The notes under the pieces were generated by a model. It did no database searches and had not been told where the DNA came from. It was given only the letters and a program-made list of their open reading frames with translations. From contig NZ_VWXD01000006.1 in assembly GCF_011752625.1 (NCBI RefSeq), forward strand, positions 248,001 to 312,000: a DNA stretch of 64,000 nucleotides. The letters run 5' to 3'. Positions 47,641 to 56,053 of the stretch are shown here, piece by piece (within the stretch, counting starts at the first letter, position 1; every line of letters begins with the position of its first letter). This stretch comes from Candidatus Pantoea formicae (GTDB taxonomy: Bacteria; Pseudomonadota; Gammaproteobacteria; Enterobacterales; Enterobacteriaceae). A program made the translations under genes and the position numbers.

Positions 47641-47991
47641 TCAGTTAATTGTTGCTGGAGCCTGCATAACATTAAGTTGTCGGGCTGCAATATGCTCTTT
47701 CATGTGATCGCACCACGCGGCAAATATAATTTCAGAAACCTTTATGTCCTGACTGAGAAAACATTTCAGCATGTAGTCAGACAGGCTTTTCTCTAAATCC
47801 CAATCAACGATAAATTGGCGAAAAAGTGGGTAAACCCTGTCCGGATTCTGGTTCTCTTGCAATTCGACCAAGGTTTCGAATGGAGGAACAATATATGTCA
47901 CCTCCACTTCGACCAGATCGCCCTGAGACGGTATGTTTACCGTTTTGGAAAACAACGTACCTTCAGGCCATGCTCTTGGGTCGTTAATCAC
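47641..47991 (-). CDS. Possible phage tail assembly chaperone-like protein
   Basis: A 116-residue protein that starts in a 4-bp overlap with the gpI-like gene. It has a beta-rich N-terminus (PSQGDLVEVEVTYIVPPFETLVELQ) and a helical C-terminal half (FIVDWDLEKSLSDYMLKCFLSQD). The V-D-W pattern followed by an acidic-helical tail recalls tail assembly chaperones of siphophages, but the similarity is weak and by eye. The overlap shows it is made together with the gpI-like protein. Confidence 0.5.
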   Translation of the reverse strand: MINDPRAWPEGTLFSKTVNIPSQGDLVEVEVTYIVPPFETLVELQENQNPDRVYPLFRQFIVDWDLEKSLSDYMLKCFLSQDIKVSEIIFAAWCDHMKEHIAARQLNVMQAPATIN

Positions 47992-48611
47992 ATCTGATCC
48001 TCTACGTAGATACCAGCGGAGATGATTGCACCACCGATGCGTCGTTGACCGTAGCAGAGCGGGACTGGATAGCCTTGAGACGCTGTGTTGGTCGGGCTAC
48101 CGAAGGCATAGGAAGCTTGGTTATCGGCGCTCTGCTTGCTAGCAAGTCCTGTTGGTTGAGGTGAAAGCATCTGAACAATTCCGCCAACCATCAGTGCGGC
48201 ACCAAACTTCGCCACTCCAAACCCGACCGTAGATAGCGTACCGGATGACATAACACCTACAACTACTCCAACAACAACCAATACCGCACCCAAAATCGTT
48301 TGCAGAGCACCTGCTCTTTTGCTGCCAACAATGACCGGAGCAATTTTTATCTCTTTGCCAATATGTGGGTATTCGAAATCATCTTTATTCACATTCTTAC
48401 CCCCAATAAAAACAGAGTAAGTGAGTCCGCGCTTACGACTATTATTTAGAAACTTTTCAAAGCCGGGAATTGTTATGCAAAGTGCGCGAATTGCCTCTCT
48501 AGCTGAACTAACCATTCGGCGATGTGTTTTACCGAAGGTTTGCCCAAGAACTCCATATAAACGGATTTCTGTCATTACTTCATTCGGTGCCAGTTGTAAT
48601 GGACCTTTCAT
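47988..48611 (-). CDS. Lambda gpI-like tail tip assembly protein
   Basis: A 207-residue protein that resembles lambda tail assembly protein I (223 residues) over its whole length. The N-terminal beta-grasp-like part (MTEIRLYGVLGQTFGKTHR; REAIRALCITIPGFEKFL; YSVFIGGKNV) is followed by a hydrophobic Gly/Ala segment (about 105-145). The C-terminus (SYAFGSPTNTASQGYPVPLCYGQRRIGG) matches the lambda TYFSS...QGNVLPVLYGEMRVGS region. In lambda, gpI helps assemble the tail tip with gpJ. The island has no J, H, V or other tail genes, so this is out of its usual context. It lies 12 bp after terL. Confidence 0.8.
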   Translation of the reverse strand: MKGPLQLAPNEVMTEIRLYGVLGQTFGKTHRRMVSSAREAIRALCITIPGFEKFLNNSRKRGLTYSVFIGGKNVNKDDFEYPHIGKEIKIAPVIVGSKRAGALQTILGAVLVVVGVVVGVMSSGTLSTVGFGVAKFGAALMVGGIVQMLSPQPTGLASKQSADNQASYAFGSPTNTASQGYPVPLCYGQRRIGGAIISAGIYVEDQM

Positions 48612-48623
48612 AGTTGATACCTC

Positions 48624-50303
48624 TCAAATACCGTCGAACGCGCCAAGGCGCTGTTTATGACTATCACTCATGCTGAACTCAAAATCTTCGTGCTCTGCCT
48701 GCCAGGTGCCGAACGACATCAGCGCGGCAACTGCCGGGTCTATCTTGTTAGCTGACTTCTTCTTATTGGGCTTGATGTTGGCGTTAGCGTCACTTTCCAT
48801 CACCACATTACTGATTGCCCAGGCGAGAACCGGATCGCCGTTATGGCGCACCACCTGACGATTAACGAATACCTCAAGCGACTTCGCTACCGGATTAAAG
48901 CGGGTATACGTCTGCTGGAACGGCTCCACATCAAGGCCTGCGCCCTGTAACTGAGTTCGAAGATGTGTGGCGTTCCACGTATCGAAGCCCACCAGGCTAA
49001 TACCGAACATTTCCGCATCACGCAGAATGTCGTCCCGGATGCGGTCATAGTCGATGCAGTCACCGGGCGTTGTGCGAATCCAGCCCGCTTTGGCCCACTG
49101 CCGGTATACGCTGCGGTTTTTGTTGGCAACGTTATTTAGCTGCGCTTCAGGCAGGTAGTGCCGCGTCAGCAGGCGCAACTCATTACCTAACGGGAAGGTG
49201 TAACAGACGCTGGAGATATCGCTGGTAGATGACAGGTCCAGCCCCGCATAACAGCTCATGCCTTTCAGGTCAGATTCACTGTAATCAGCTTTGCAGGCAT
49301 CCCATGAGCCTGCACCCATCCACGGCGTGGCACCCTGACACCAGATGTTGAAACGCTTAGTGAGCATCTCTACCCACTGCGAAGGAATACCCCGAGCCTT
49401 TGCAATAATGTCGCCTAACGCGGCACCGTCTACTGACACATTCAGGTTGGGATTGGCCTTTATCCACATGGCCGGATCGTCAATCTCCGCTTCGTCGTCC
49501 AGCTCGTAAATCAGCGCGAACTGCGATTCGTTGACTTCCTCACCCGCCAGAATCTGGCAGCAGTAGTCATAGTGCTGCTTGCAGGCTGAAATGATATTGC
49601 TGCCAGCGGTGGTAATGGCGAACAGCAAGCCTTCGGGGCGTGCGCCCATACCCAGCTCAAGCGCTGAATAAACACCGTTATCCGGGTGAAGGTGGTACTC
49701 ATCCACCACGGCAAGGCTAGGGTTTGTTCCCTCAATCGTGGCGGCTTTGGCGGCAAGAGGCTTAAGCAGGCTGTTTGATTTGGCGTAAATCATCTTGTGC
49801 TGCTGGATGGTCAGGCGCTTGCGCAGCGGTTTTGACAGCAGGCACATCTGACGCGCGTCATCGAAAACGATACGGGCCTGATCGCGGCTCACGGCGGCGG
49901 TGTAGATATCCTGCTGCCCTTCCTCCATCACAAGAAACCAGCTGGAGAGCATTGCGGCCACAGTGGATTTGGCATTCTTACGCGGCACCTGAATGTAGGC
50001 GCTTTTAAATTTACGGCGCCCGTTTTCAACCACTTTGAAGCCCAGCAGGCATGCAAAGGCAAACTGCTGCCACGGCTCCAGTTCTATTGGCTTGCCGCGC
50101 AGCGGCCCTTTGACGTGCGGACACAGCCGGGAGAACGCTATAAAACGTTCAACAGTTGCGGTATCGAACCAGTAACGCGGGTCATTCAGGTCTGAAAAGT
50201 AGCGTTCGACGGCCTGTTTTACCCGTTTACATGCGGCAATTTCGCCCGATTTTATGGCGTTCGCGTAGTTATCCCAGGCGGTCAAGCTCATCATCCTCAT
50301 CAT
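48624..50303 (-). CDS. terL: Terminase large subunit (HK97-type)
   Basis: DNA packaging motor and nuclease of 559 residues. The ATPase half carries Walker A VPRKNAKST (near residue 107) and Walker B LAVVDEYH with catalytic Glu (near 198). The nuclease half has Asp-containing motifs (YAGLDLSSTSD near 341; LVGFDTWN). It matches the terminase_1 family used by HK97-like cos phages with an HNH partner. The 5' end overlaps terS; several ATGs are close together, so the start could be up to 12 bp further in. Confidence 0.92.
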   Translation of the reverse strand: MMRMMSLTAWDNYANAIKSGEIAACKRVKQAVERYFSDLNDPRYWFDTATVERFIAFSRLCPHVKGPLRGKPIELEPWQQFAFACLLGFKVVENGRRKFKSAYIQVPRKNAKSTVAAMLSSWFLVMEEGQQDIYTAAVSRDQARIVFDDARQMCLLSKPLRKRLTIQQHKMIYAKSNSLLKPLAAKAATIEGTNPSLAVVDEYHLHPDNGVYSALELGMGARPEGLLFAITTAGSNIISACKQHYDYCCQILAGEEVNESQFALIYELDDEAEIDDPAMWIKANPNLNVSVDGAALGDIIAKARGIPSQWVEMLTKRFNIWCQGATPWMGAGSWDACKADYSESDLKGMSCYAGLDLSSTSDISSVCYTFPLGNELRLLTRHYLPEAQLNNVANKNRSVYRQWAKAGWIRTTPGDCIDYDRIRDDILRDAEMFGISLVGFDTWNATHLRTQLQGAGLDVEPFQQTYTRFNPVAKSLEVFVNRQVVRHNGDPVLAWAISNVVMESDANANIKPNKKKSANKIDPAVAALMSFGTWQAEHEDFEFSMSDSHKQRLGAFDGI

Positions 50304-50625
50304 TTTCTACAGGCGTTTTGCGGCGACTGACCGGATCAAACCCGAGCAGCGAAGACATCTTGATCATGATTTTCTCTGCGTCCGCTTTGGCACTCAGCGC
50401 CGGGTTACGGCTCTCGCCACCCTGACTGTTGGTGATGCTGAACCCGCGCCGCTCAAGGTCTGCCACCGCACGGCGGTACATCGAGTAGTTCACGCAGTAA
50501 AGCTCTAAGCTGTTCCAGTCAGCTGGCGTCAGGTCTCCGCGTTCTGCCAGCTGCTTAGCCTTTGCCTTCCATTGCAGGGCCGCAATCTCATCGAGATAGA
50601 CTGGCGGTTTCGGAGGTCTGGCCAT
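50269..50625 (-). CDS. terS: Terminase small subunit (P27 family)
   Basis: DNA-recognition subunit of 118 residues with the phage P27-type pattern: N-terminal PPKPPVYLDEIAALQWKAKAKQL, the YCVNYSMYRRAVADL helix and GGESRNPAL. It is expected to bind the island cos site and so decide that island DNA is packaged. It overlaps terL by 23-35 bp. Confidence 0.88.
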   Translation of the reverse strand: MARPPKPPVYLDEIAALQWKAKAKQLAERGDLTPADWNSLELYCVNYSMYRRAVADLERRGFSITNSQGGESRNPALSAKADAEKIMIKMSSLLGFDPVSRRKTPVENDEDDELDRLG

Positions 50626-50754
50626 AAAAAATTTATTTTCCTGCTCGTTTTATTTTCAAAAAAATCACCGTGCGTAAAAATTTGAGGGGGCGGGTGGTGC
50701 CTTGGCCTTGGGGTTTTGTCCTGAAATATACCCCCACCCCCTCTGCGCTGGCCT
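50626..50754 (-). other. Candidate cos/packaging region
   Basis: This short noncoding stretch lies between terS and the HNH operon. It has an unusual GC-rich core (gagggggcgggtggtgccttgg and a later ccccaccccct) inside AT-rich DNA. HNH-dependent HK97-type packaging systems have their cos site next to terS/HNH. No cut position can be fixed by eye. Confidence 0.4.
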
Positions 50755-50907
50755 TCAGCGGTTGCGCATGCATTCCCTGAGCTCTAGATCGCGTGGCGTC
50801 ATGCGTGGCTCAGCGAGGCGCTCACGCGTTCTGCTGCGGGTCTGCATGAAGCTTTCACGGCTGTTCATCAGTGAGCGATACAGGTTGGTCACGTCTTTCT
50901 CATTCAT
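50755..50907 (-). CDS. Small basic protein downstream of HNH
   Basis: A 50-residue Arg-rich, helical protein (R-x-R-x-R-E-R-L pattern) whose ATG overlaps the HNH stop by 8 bp (ATG inside 50900-50907). The overlap, same strand and lack of another gene here support it as real. I do not recognise its family. Confidence 0.5.
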   Translation of the reverse strand: MNEKDVTNLYRSLMNSRESFMQTRSRTRERLAEPRMTPRDLELRECMRNR

Positions 50908-51343
50908 GGTTAGCCTCATGCATCCAGTCGTTGCGGTTAGTTGCTCGCTCTTCTTGCTCGCGATACATACCAGCCTTACGGTTAGCTTTGGTCGTGGGGT
51001 CCTGCTGTACTGTCTTCTGGTTATGGTGTGTCTGGCACAGCCCCTGATGATTCCAGTCAGGCCAAAACAGGATGTCATCGCCTCCATTAATCGGAATGAT
51101 GTGATCCACAACTTTTGCAGGCACATACAGGCCCTGTTTGAGGCATTCGACACACAGAGGATTGGCTTTAAGGAATTGCAGGCGGTACTTCTCCCACGCT
51201 GCTGAATAACCTCGCTCCCGGCGTCCACCTCTTCGCTCATCCTGCATTCGCTGCGCTACTCGCTTGTGCTCTTCGCACTTGCCAGACTTCACGCGCTTAT
51301 TGCAGCCAGGCTCTGTGCAACGGCGTAATGGTTGCCACGGCAT
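50900..51343 (-). CDS. HNH endonuclease (packaging)
   Basis: A 147-residue HNH nuclease: zinc-knuckle Cys pairs (RCTEPGCNKR; PLCVECLKQG), the HNH motif VVDHIIPINGG ... NHQGLCQTHHNQKT, and an Arg/Glu-rich C-terminus. In HK97-type phages and capsid-forming satellites this protein works with TerL to cut cos. It overlaps the connector gene stop/start by one base. Confidence 0.9.
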   Translation of the reverse strand: MPWQPLRRCTEPGCNKRVKSGKCEEHKRVAQRMQDERRGGRRERGYSAAWEKYRLQFLKANPLCVECLKQGLYVPAKVVDHIIPINGGDDILFWPDWNHQGLCQTHHNQKTVQQDPTTKANRKAGMYREQEERATNRNDWMHEANHE

Positions 51344-51645
51344 CAGTACATACCCGGATCACGATAAGCTGACCAGAGCGATGAGATAGCGAACGGTACC
51401 TCTTTGGCTTCAACATCGCTGATGGTGGCGCGGTACTCATACAACTGTGAGACATACATCATGCAGCCCACCTTAAGCGCCGCGTTGAACGCCTGCTCAG
51501 GCGGCTCGCTGTCAAAGCGTTTGCCGATGTGCTTCTGACAGACCTCAAGAGCGGCGGCAATGTAGGCCTCAAGCAGTGAGTCCTCATAATCGTCATCAAT
51601 GCGGCAGTGCAACTTCACCTCTTCCAGCGTGATCAAGTCATTCAT
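51343..51645 (-). CDS. Head-tail connector (gp6-like)
   Basis: A 100-residue protein of the HK97 gp6-like connector family: LITLEEVKLHCRIDDDYEDSLLEAYI is followed by a helical part (YIAAALEVCQKHIG) and a Y-x-Y region. It forms the ring beneath the portal to which the closure or tail is joined. In cfPICIs, the connector must fit helper tails. It overlaps the portal gene by 8 bp. Confidence 0.88.
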   Translation of the reverse strand: MNDLITLEEVKLHCRIDDDYEDSLLEAYIAAALEVCQKHIGKRFDSEPPEQAFNAALKVGCMMYVSQLYEYRATISDVEAKEVPFAISSLWSAYRDPGMY

Positions 51646-52876
51646 CTGCTGCCTCTCCTTTGCCGCTGCTGACCTTCACTTCCTGTTTCCATGCCTGGCT
51701 AAATTCATCACCACCCTCACGCGGTGGCATACCTTCCAGCAACCGGGCATTGTTAGGGCTCAGGAATCCGTTTTTAATGCCAGTCTGATAGTTCTCGTAG
51801 CGCTCTTTTGGTGTGCCTCGTAGCAGGTCAGCTGTATCAAATTCAATCTGATAACGAACGCCGGGAACTGAAGATGAGGCAACTAGCGCCGCTTTAATCT
51901 GCTGTTCAAAGTTGGTGAGCCATGGGCGCATGGTCATCGTGGCAAAGGCGCGGCTTGCTTCGCTAAAGTTGCTGTAAGTGCTGTTGCTATAGTCCTGCAG
52001 GAAGATGGGCGAGACGTTAAACATGCGGGCAATGTCTTCTATGGAGAACCGGCGAGAATCAAGCCACTCTGCATCCTGATTGCTCATACCTAATTGTTCA
52101 TACTCCATCCCGCCTTCAAGAATGGGTGTTTTACCCGCGTTTTTAGCGCCTTTGTAGCGATCCAATGCGTCGAGTGCTTTCTTCCCTTTAACATCATCAA
52201 ACCACTCGTTAGTTTTAACGACAGATGAGGCCATCAACCCGTTTTTCATGACGCTGGAACCATGGCGCTGCTGAGCCAGACCCAGACCCAGTGCTTCACG
52301 ACAAATAGTGATTGGCGAACGCCCTAGGAATCCGTCATCAGATGCATAGCGAAGATGAAGAATTTCATCCTGTAGATAAACGTTAACCTCACCGCTGTAG
52401 GGCTCAGTGATGGTGTAACGGAATTTACGATCACCAATACGCTCTGGAACAACCGAACCCGGCGCATATGGGTAGAGTGATTCAGGCTGACCCTCACGCC
52501 CCCATTTAATTACTGCATAGGCGTTTCCGTTCAGCAGGCAGTGGCGCATCATCGTGCGCTTAAACTGGTATGCGGTCTGCACTTCATTGGGGCGCTCGTT
52601 AAGCAGGAAATCTACGGCGTGATTACTCAGCCACTCCCTTTCCTCCTGCCCGTTTACGTGGCGAACCTGATAGAGAAAGCACGGCATGGTTGCCACGGCT
52701 TCACTGATTACTGAAATGGCATTCATGACCGCCGGCAGAGATTCCGCTGTTCCGGCAGAGACATATTCTCCTGAGCCGGTATTGGGAATCCCTGCCATCG
52801 CCATAAACTCATCAATGGTCATGCTGCGCTGTTCGGTGAGTTCAGCTTTGCGGCCAAAAGGCCAGATGTTCCACAT
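51638..52876 (-). CDS. Portal protein (HK97 family)
   Basis: Dodecameric DNA entry ring, 412 residues. The N-terminal region and the typical FLLNERPNEVQTAYQFKRTMMRHCLLNGNAYA block (near residues 91-122), the RYASDDGFLGRSPI block and the QDAEWLDSRRFSIEDIARMFNVSP block are all characteristic of HK97 gp3-like portals. One base separates it from the protease. Confidence 0.92.
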   Translation of the reverse strand: MWNIWPFGRKAELTEQRSMTIDEFMAMAGIPNTGSGEYVSAGTAESLPAVMNAISVISEAVATMPCFLYQVRHVNGQEEREWLSNHAVDFLLNERPNEVQTAYQFKRTMMRHCLLNGNAYAVIKWGREGQPESLYPYAPGSVVPERIGDRKFRYTITEPYSGEVNVYLQDEILHLRYASDDGFLGRSPITICREALGLGLAQQRHGSSVMKNGLMASSVVKTNEWFDDVKGKKALDALDRYKGAKNAGKTPILEGGMEYEQLGMSNQDAEWLDSRRFSIEDIARMFNVSPIFLQDYSNSTYSNFSEASRAFATMTMRPWLTNFEQQIKAALVASSSVPGVRYQIEFDTADLLRGTPKERYENYQTGIKNGFLSPNNARLLEGMPPREGGDEFSQAWKQEVKVSSGKGEAADE

Positions 52877-52877
52877 A

Positions 52878-53438
52878 TCAGAGCCCCGCTAGTTCAGCCC
52901 AGCGGCGGCGGTTGTCAGCCACATGGCGCAACTCGGGATGCTGAGTAAAGAGAGAACGCTGAGCTACCTCAACTGCGCTTTCAGAATAGGCAGGCATACT
53001 GGTGACGGTAATTTCGGTCAATTCAGCGACTGACACTGTGCGCAGATAAGGAGCTTTGCGCGTATCCCATCCATCTTTTAATGCTCTGAAACCAAAGCTC
53101 ATGCCTGACAGATCACCGCGCTCCACCAGCGTCAAAACATCACGGCCAAGCTGCGTATCAGGTGGCGTTAATTCAAAACGAAGCCCGATATTGTCTTCTT
53201 CCAGCAGCAACGTGCGTGAAGTCGTTCGGCCTAAAAGGTTAAGCGGGTTGTGCTCGAAAAGGGCGCGCACGTCTGAGCCAGTTGCGAGGCTTTCGCTGAA
53301 AGCGTTAGGTGAAAATTGCTCCTGAAACTCACCCCAAATGACCTCTGACAGACTGTTCCAGCGCACGGCATAACCCACCAACTTTTTATCGTTGGCAGTG
53401 ACTTCAGATGTGCGGATTTCAAATTCTTTTGTTTTCAT
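52878..53438 (-). CDS. Prohead protease (HK97 family)
   Basis: Serine protease of 186 residues that cuts the capsid delta domain during maturation. The catalytic His in FEHNPLNLLGRT (near residue 65) and the Ser in LSGMSFGF (near 112) are present. The ATG at 53438 has a ggag site 7 bp upstream. Order capsid-protease-portal (on the minus strand) is the standard head cluster. Confidence 0.9.
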   Translation of the reverse strand: MKTKEFEIRTSEVTANDKKLVGYAVRWNSLSEVIWGEFQEQFSPNAFSESLATGSDVRALFEHNPLNLLGRTTSRTLLLEEDNIGLRFELTPPDTQLGRDVLTLVERGDLSGMSFGFRALKDGWDTRKAPYLRTVSVAELTEITVTSMPAYSESAVEVAQRSLFTQHPELRHVADNRRRWAELAGL

Positions 53439-53489
53439 TGATGTGCTCCACAAAGGCTGAAAAGGGGCCGTAGCCCCTCATTTACTGAA

Positions 53490-54656
53490 TCAGGAGCCTG
53501 CGCCTGCCAGTTCCAGCACCTTGATCGCGTTAGAGTCCACCACGCCACCACCAACATATTTGTCAGTGTGAACTTTGTAGAAGCCGGGTTCGGTGATGTT
53601 GTCCGGGCGGGTACGCACACCAGTGGTGTGATCGACAATGAAGTAACCGCGCTTAAAGTCACCCACAGCCAGGAACGCTTCGCCAGCTTCAGCATCTGAC
53701 ATTGTTTCAACGTACTGAACCGGACGGCCTAGCAGTGTGTCAGGAGAACCAGCGACCAGACGATCACGCCAGATGTAATCACCGTTGCCGTTCTTCAGCT
53801 TCTGCAGGGTTGCAGCAGTACTGGAGTTCATCAGCCAGACGGCATTTTTTCGGTATTTAGACTTCAGCTTGTAGAGCAAATCGATCAAGCCATCAGCAGA
53901 CACAGCTGCTGTTTCCACTTTTTCCAGCGTGCCAAACGGGCGGGTTTTGTCGCCAGTCGCAGCACGTGGGTAATTCAGGAAGCCTTTAGCTTTTTTCACG
54001 CCATCGCCATTCACGAAGTCATCTTCTTCAGTGGCGCTGAATGTGTCGGAGATTTCAGAGGTGAGCCAGCCAAGAATATCCACTTCTGAGAAGTCGAGAA
54101 TTTCTTGAGTGGTTTTAGGGTAGGCATAGACCGGGTTCAGCTTAATGCTGACTTCTTCCAGCTTAGGCGTGGCGGTTTCGGTGCGTTCTTCACCTTCAGT
54201 GCCGCGATTCACCGTTGCGCCACCGACAGATACCAGCTTCAGGTATTCATTGCTCTTGGTAGTGCGCACTGTAGCCACTGAGCGCATCACACTGTCATCC
54301 TGCAGCTGGCGCATGATCTCTTTATCCAGCTCAGGAATAACGGTATAGCCGCCAGACTCCGACACCAGAGTAGAAAGAGATCGGGTGTCACCCGTCAGGA
54401 TATAAGTTCGGAGTTCGTCGTTAGTGATACTTTTGCCGGTTGTGGATGTGCCAGGCAAATGACGTTCTTCTTCCTGAACGGCTTCAAGGCGGCTAATTTC
54501 AATTTCAAGCGCATCAGCCTGAACACGTAGCTCATCGAATTTTTTGCCTTCTTCATCGGTCAGACTGCGTTTTTCTCCGTCAGCAGTGGAGATCAATGAG
54601 CGCATTTCGTTCTTGAAGGTGGTCTTCTGCTGGCGCAGTTCGAACAGTTTTTTCAT
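53490..54656 (-). CDS. Major capsid protein (HK97 fold)
   Basis: Capsid protein of 388 residues (HK97 gp5: 385). Residues 1-about 80 form a helical, charged delta domain (MKKLFELRQQKTTFKNEMR) that the neighbouring protease would remove. The mature HK97-fold part has the family blocks YTVIPELDKEIMRQLQDDSVMR, QEILDFSEVDILGWLTSEISD, FVNGDGVKKAKGFLNYP and GRPVQYVETMSDAEAGEAFLAVGDFKRGYFI. Its presence, together with the lack of tail genes, is the central argument for a capsid-forming satellite. A nested RNA structure lies in its 5' leader. Confidence 0.93.
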   Translation of the reverse strand: MKKLFELRQQKTTFKNEMRSLISTADGEKRSLTDEEGKKFDELRVQADALEIEISRLEAVQEEERHLPGTSTTGKSITNDELRTYILTGDTRSLSTLVSESGGYTVIPELDKEIMRQLQDDSVMRSVATVRTTKSNEYLKLVSVGGATVNRGTEGEERTETATPKLEEVSIKLNPVYAYPKTTQEILDFSEVDILGWLTSEISDTFSATEEDDFVNGDGVKKAKGFLNYPRAATGDKTRPFGTLEKVETAAVSADGLIDLLYKLKSKYRKNAVWLMNSSTAATLQKLKNGNGDYIWRDRLVAGSPDTLLGRPVQYVETMSDAEAGEAFLAVGDFKRGYFIVDHTTGVRTRPDNITEPGFYKVHTDKYVGGGVVDSNAIKVLELAGAGS

Positions 54657-54687
54657 GAGTGGTTTCTCGTTGCCATAAGTAGGTTGA

Positions 54688-54788
54688 GACGTGAAACCGA
54701 CAAGGAAGGGAGGCCGTTAAACCTTTTTCTGAATCTCTCAGGCTGTACTCGCTACAGCTTGATTTAACGGCCAGTGGCGGCTCACGTC
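54688..54788 (-). promoter_or_regulatory. Nested stem structure upstream of the capsid gene
   Basis: Three nested inverted repeats share one axis: GACGTGA/TCACGTC (54688-54694, 54782-54788), GGCCGTTAAA/TTTAACGGCC (54712-54721, 54763-54772) and GCTGTA/TACAGC (54742-54747, 54753-54758). They lie 32 bp upstream of the capsid start, in the leader of the packaging operon. The arrangement suggests a folded RNA that controls translation or transcription, or a protein-binding site. Confidence 0.6.
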
Positions 54789-54826
54789 TGAGTGCCACTC
54801 ATTAAGATATACATTGAAGAGAAGGT

Positions 54827-54853
54827 GTAAACCACCTTCAATAAGTGGTTTAC
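54827..54853 (-). terminator. Hairpin after the membrane toxin gene
   Basis: A 9-bp stem gtaaaccac/gtggtttac with a 9-nt loop starts 43 bp after the stop of the gene at 54896. The T-tract is poor, so it is a partial terminator at most, separating the PanAT-like unit from the capsid operon. Confidence 0.5.
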
Positions 54854-54895
54854 AGGGGTGAACAACCTTGAACAAATAATTTACAAAGAAACACT

Positions 54896-55507
54896 TTAAT
54901 CACTACTAGGTTCATTGCCTTTCTTGTCTTTATTCTTTTCTGTACCTACATCGCTTTTCTTCGCTAGCTTTTCCATTTCCTCTAAATCCACTTTAGTTAC
55001 TGGGAAAAGATTACGGATAACTATAACGAAAACAGCCACAATGTTGACTGTAACACCACTAATCAAAGCGATAAGCACAGGATCACTAATAGTGAATTTT
55101 GAATGCCATTTGAAGTCATTGGCTTCGATCTGTAGATCGCCAAACCCAACGAATAAGATCGTCAAAAATAAAAAGCAAGACCACATAAATACAAATTTAT
55201 ATGCTTTCGATGCATATCTCCTTCGCATTTTGACATCTTGCTTTTGATTTTTAATCTTCCACTTGAGAATTTTTCCGTTTTTTCTTCTTGTTTTTATATT
55301 GTCCAATGCTTCGGCATACTCGATGTACTTTTTGAGATATGTTGAAGGGTCTTCATTTTCTTTAAATGTTGTTTCTTCTTCTAAAGTATAATCATTCTCT
55401 TTAGTGAAATTCTCATCATTTATTTTGCTTTCAATCTCAGCTTGAGCAAGTAACTTTATTTGCTCAAGCTGTTCATTTAGTTTATTTAGATGGGAGTTTT
55501 CAGCCAA
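54896..55507 (-). CDS. Two-TM membrane protein, probable PanT-type toxin
   Basis: A 203-residue protein with an acidic, coiled N-terminal part (1-70), a basic cluster (74-100) and two transmembrane helices (about 103-123 and 143-167). A charged C-terminal tail (KKSDVGTEKNKDKKG) follows. It overlaps the Panacea-domain gene by 8 bp, so the two are translated as a pair. Panacea (DUF4065) antitoxins are known to neutralise varied toxins, including small membrane-acting ones; membrane toxicity is inferred from this pairing and topology. AT-rich compared with the head genes. Confidence 0.65.
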   Translation of the reverse strand: MAENSHLNKLNEQLEQIKLLAQAEIESKINDENFTKENDYTLEEETTFKENEDPSTYLKKYIEYAEALDNIKTRRKNGKILKWKIKNQKQDVKMRRRYASKAYKFVFMWSCFLFLTILFVGFGDLQIEANDFKWHSKFTISDPVLIALISGVTVNIVAVFVIVIRNLFPVTKVDLEEMEKLAKKSDVGTEKNKDKKGNEPSSD

Positions 55508-56006
55508 CGTTTAGCCCCAATTGCTTTCGTGTTGTTTCCCCGATAACGCTATTGGGAATAGTCCAACTGCTAACTTGACCATGATTATGTTTGTCTTTAG
55601 TAACTTCCCACGCAGAGCCAGGCTGATGGGTGAGGTTAGACAGAAAGATAGCGCTTTGATTACCGTAAGTATTAATCACGGCATCAATCAATTGAATCCC
55701 TTCCTTGTCATTCACAGTGGGGATAACAGGAAATGGCACTCCTTGGCTGTGCTCATAAGCCACTGCTGGCGTAATTATATTGCCAGAACCATAGCCCTTA
55801 AAAGCGTTGTATACAGATTGTACAACTGGACCGTAGCGCCAAGCACATACCGGCTCATCGAAGAGAGGTTTACCAGTTAGTGCAAGCTGCCAAGCGTGTG
55901 CAAAGTATACCAATTTTTGCAACTTCATTGGAGACAGGTCACTGATACCGTACTGTTTTGCTCTCTCAATGAAGGCATTGGCAACCGCGATTGCAGAATA
56001 AGCCAT
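55500..56006 (-). CDS. Panacea-domain (DUF4065) antitoxin, PanA-like
   Basis: A 168-residue protein with the DUF4065/SocA-like Panacea domain: ANAFIERAKQYG, then SPMKLQKLVYFAHAWQL, LFDEPVCAWRYGPVVQSVYNAFKGYG, and a helical end. This domain serves as a universal antitoxin in PanAT toxin-antitoxin systems. It is the first gene of a two-gene unit with the membrane protein that follows. It has a strong agggggc ribosome site and a perfect LexA box 48 bp upstream. Confidence 0.85.
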   Translation of the reverse strand: MAYSAIAVANAFIERAKQYGISDLSPMKLQKLVYFAHAWQLALTGKPLFDEPVCAWRYGPVVQSVYNAFKGYGSGNIITPAVAYEHSQGVPFPVIPTVNDKEGIQLIDAVINTYGNQSAIFLSNLTHQPGSAWEVTKDKHNHGQVSSWTIPNSVIGETTRKQLGLNVG

Positions 56007-56053
56007 TTTAAGCCCCCTTTGTAGTCAAAGTACACATACCACTTCACGATAAA

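Noticed and set aside
54580..54798. 72-codon minus-strand frame crossing the capsid start
   Set aside because: It overlaps the capsid 5' end in another frame and runs through a nested inverted repeat; a cis-acting element explains it better than a gene.
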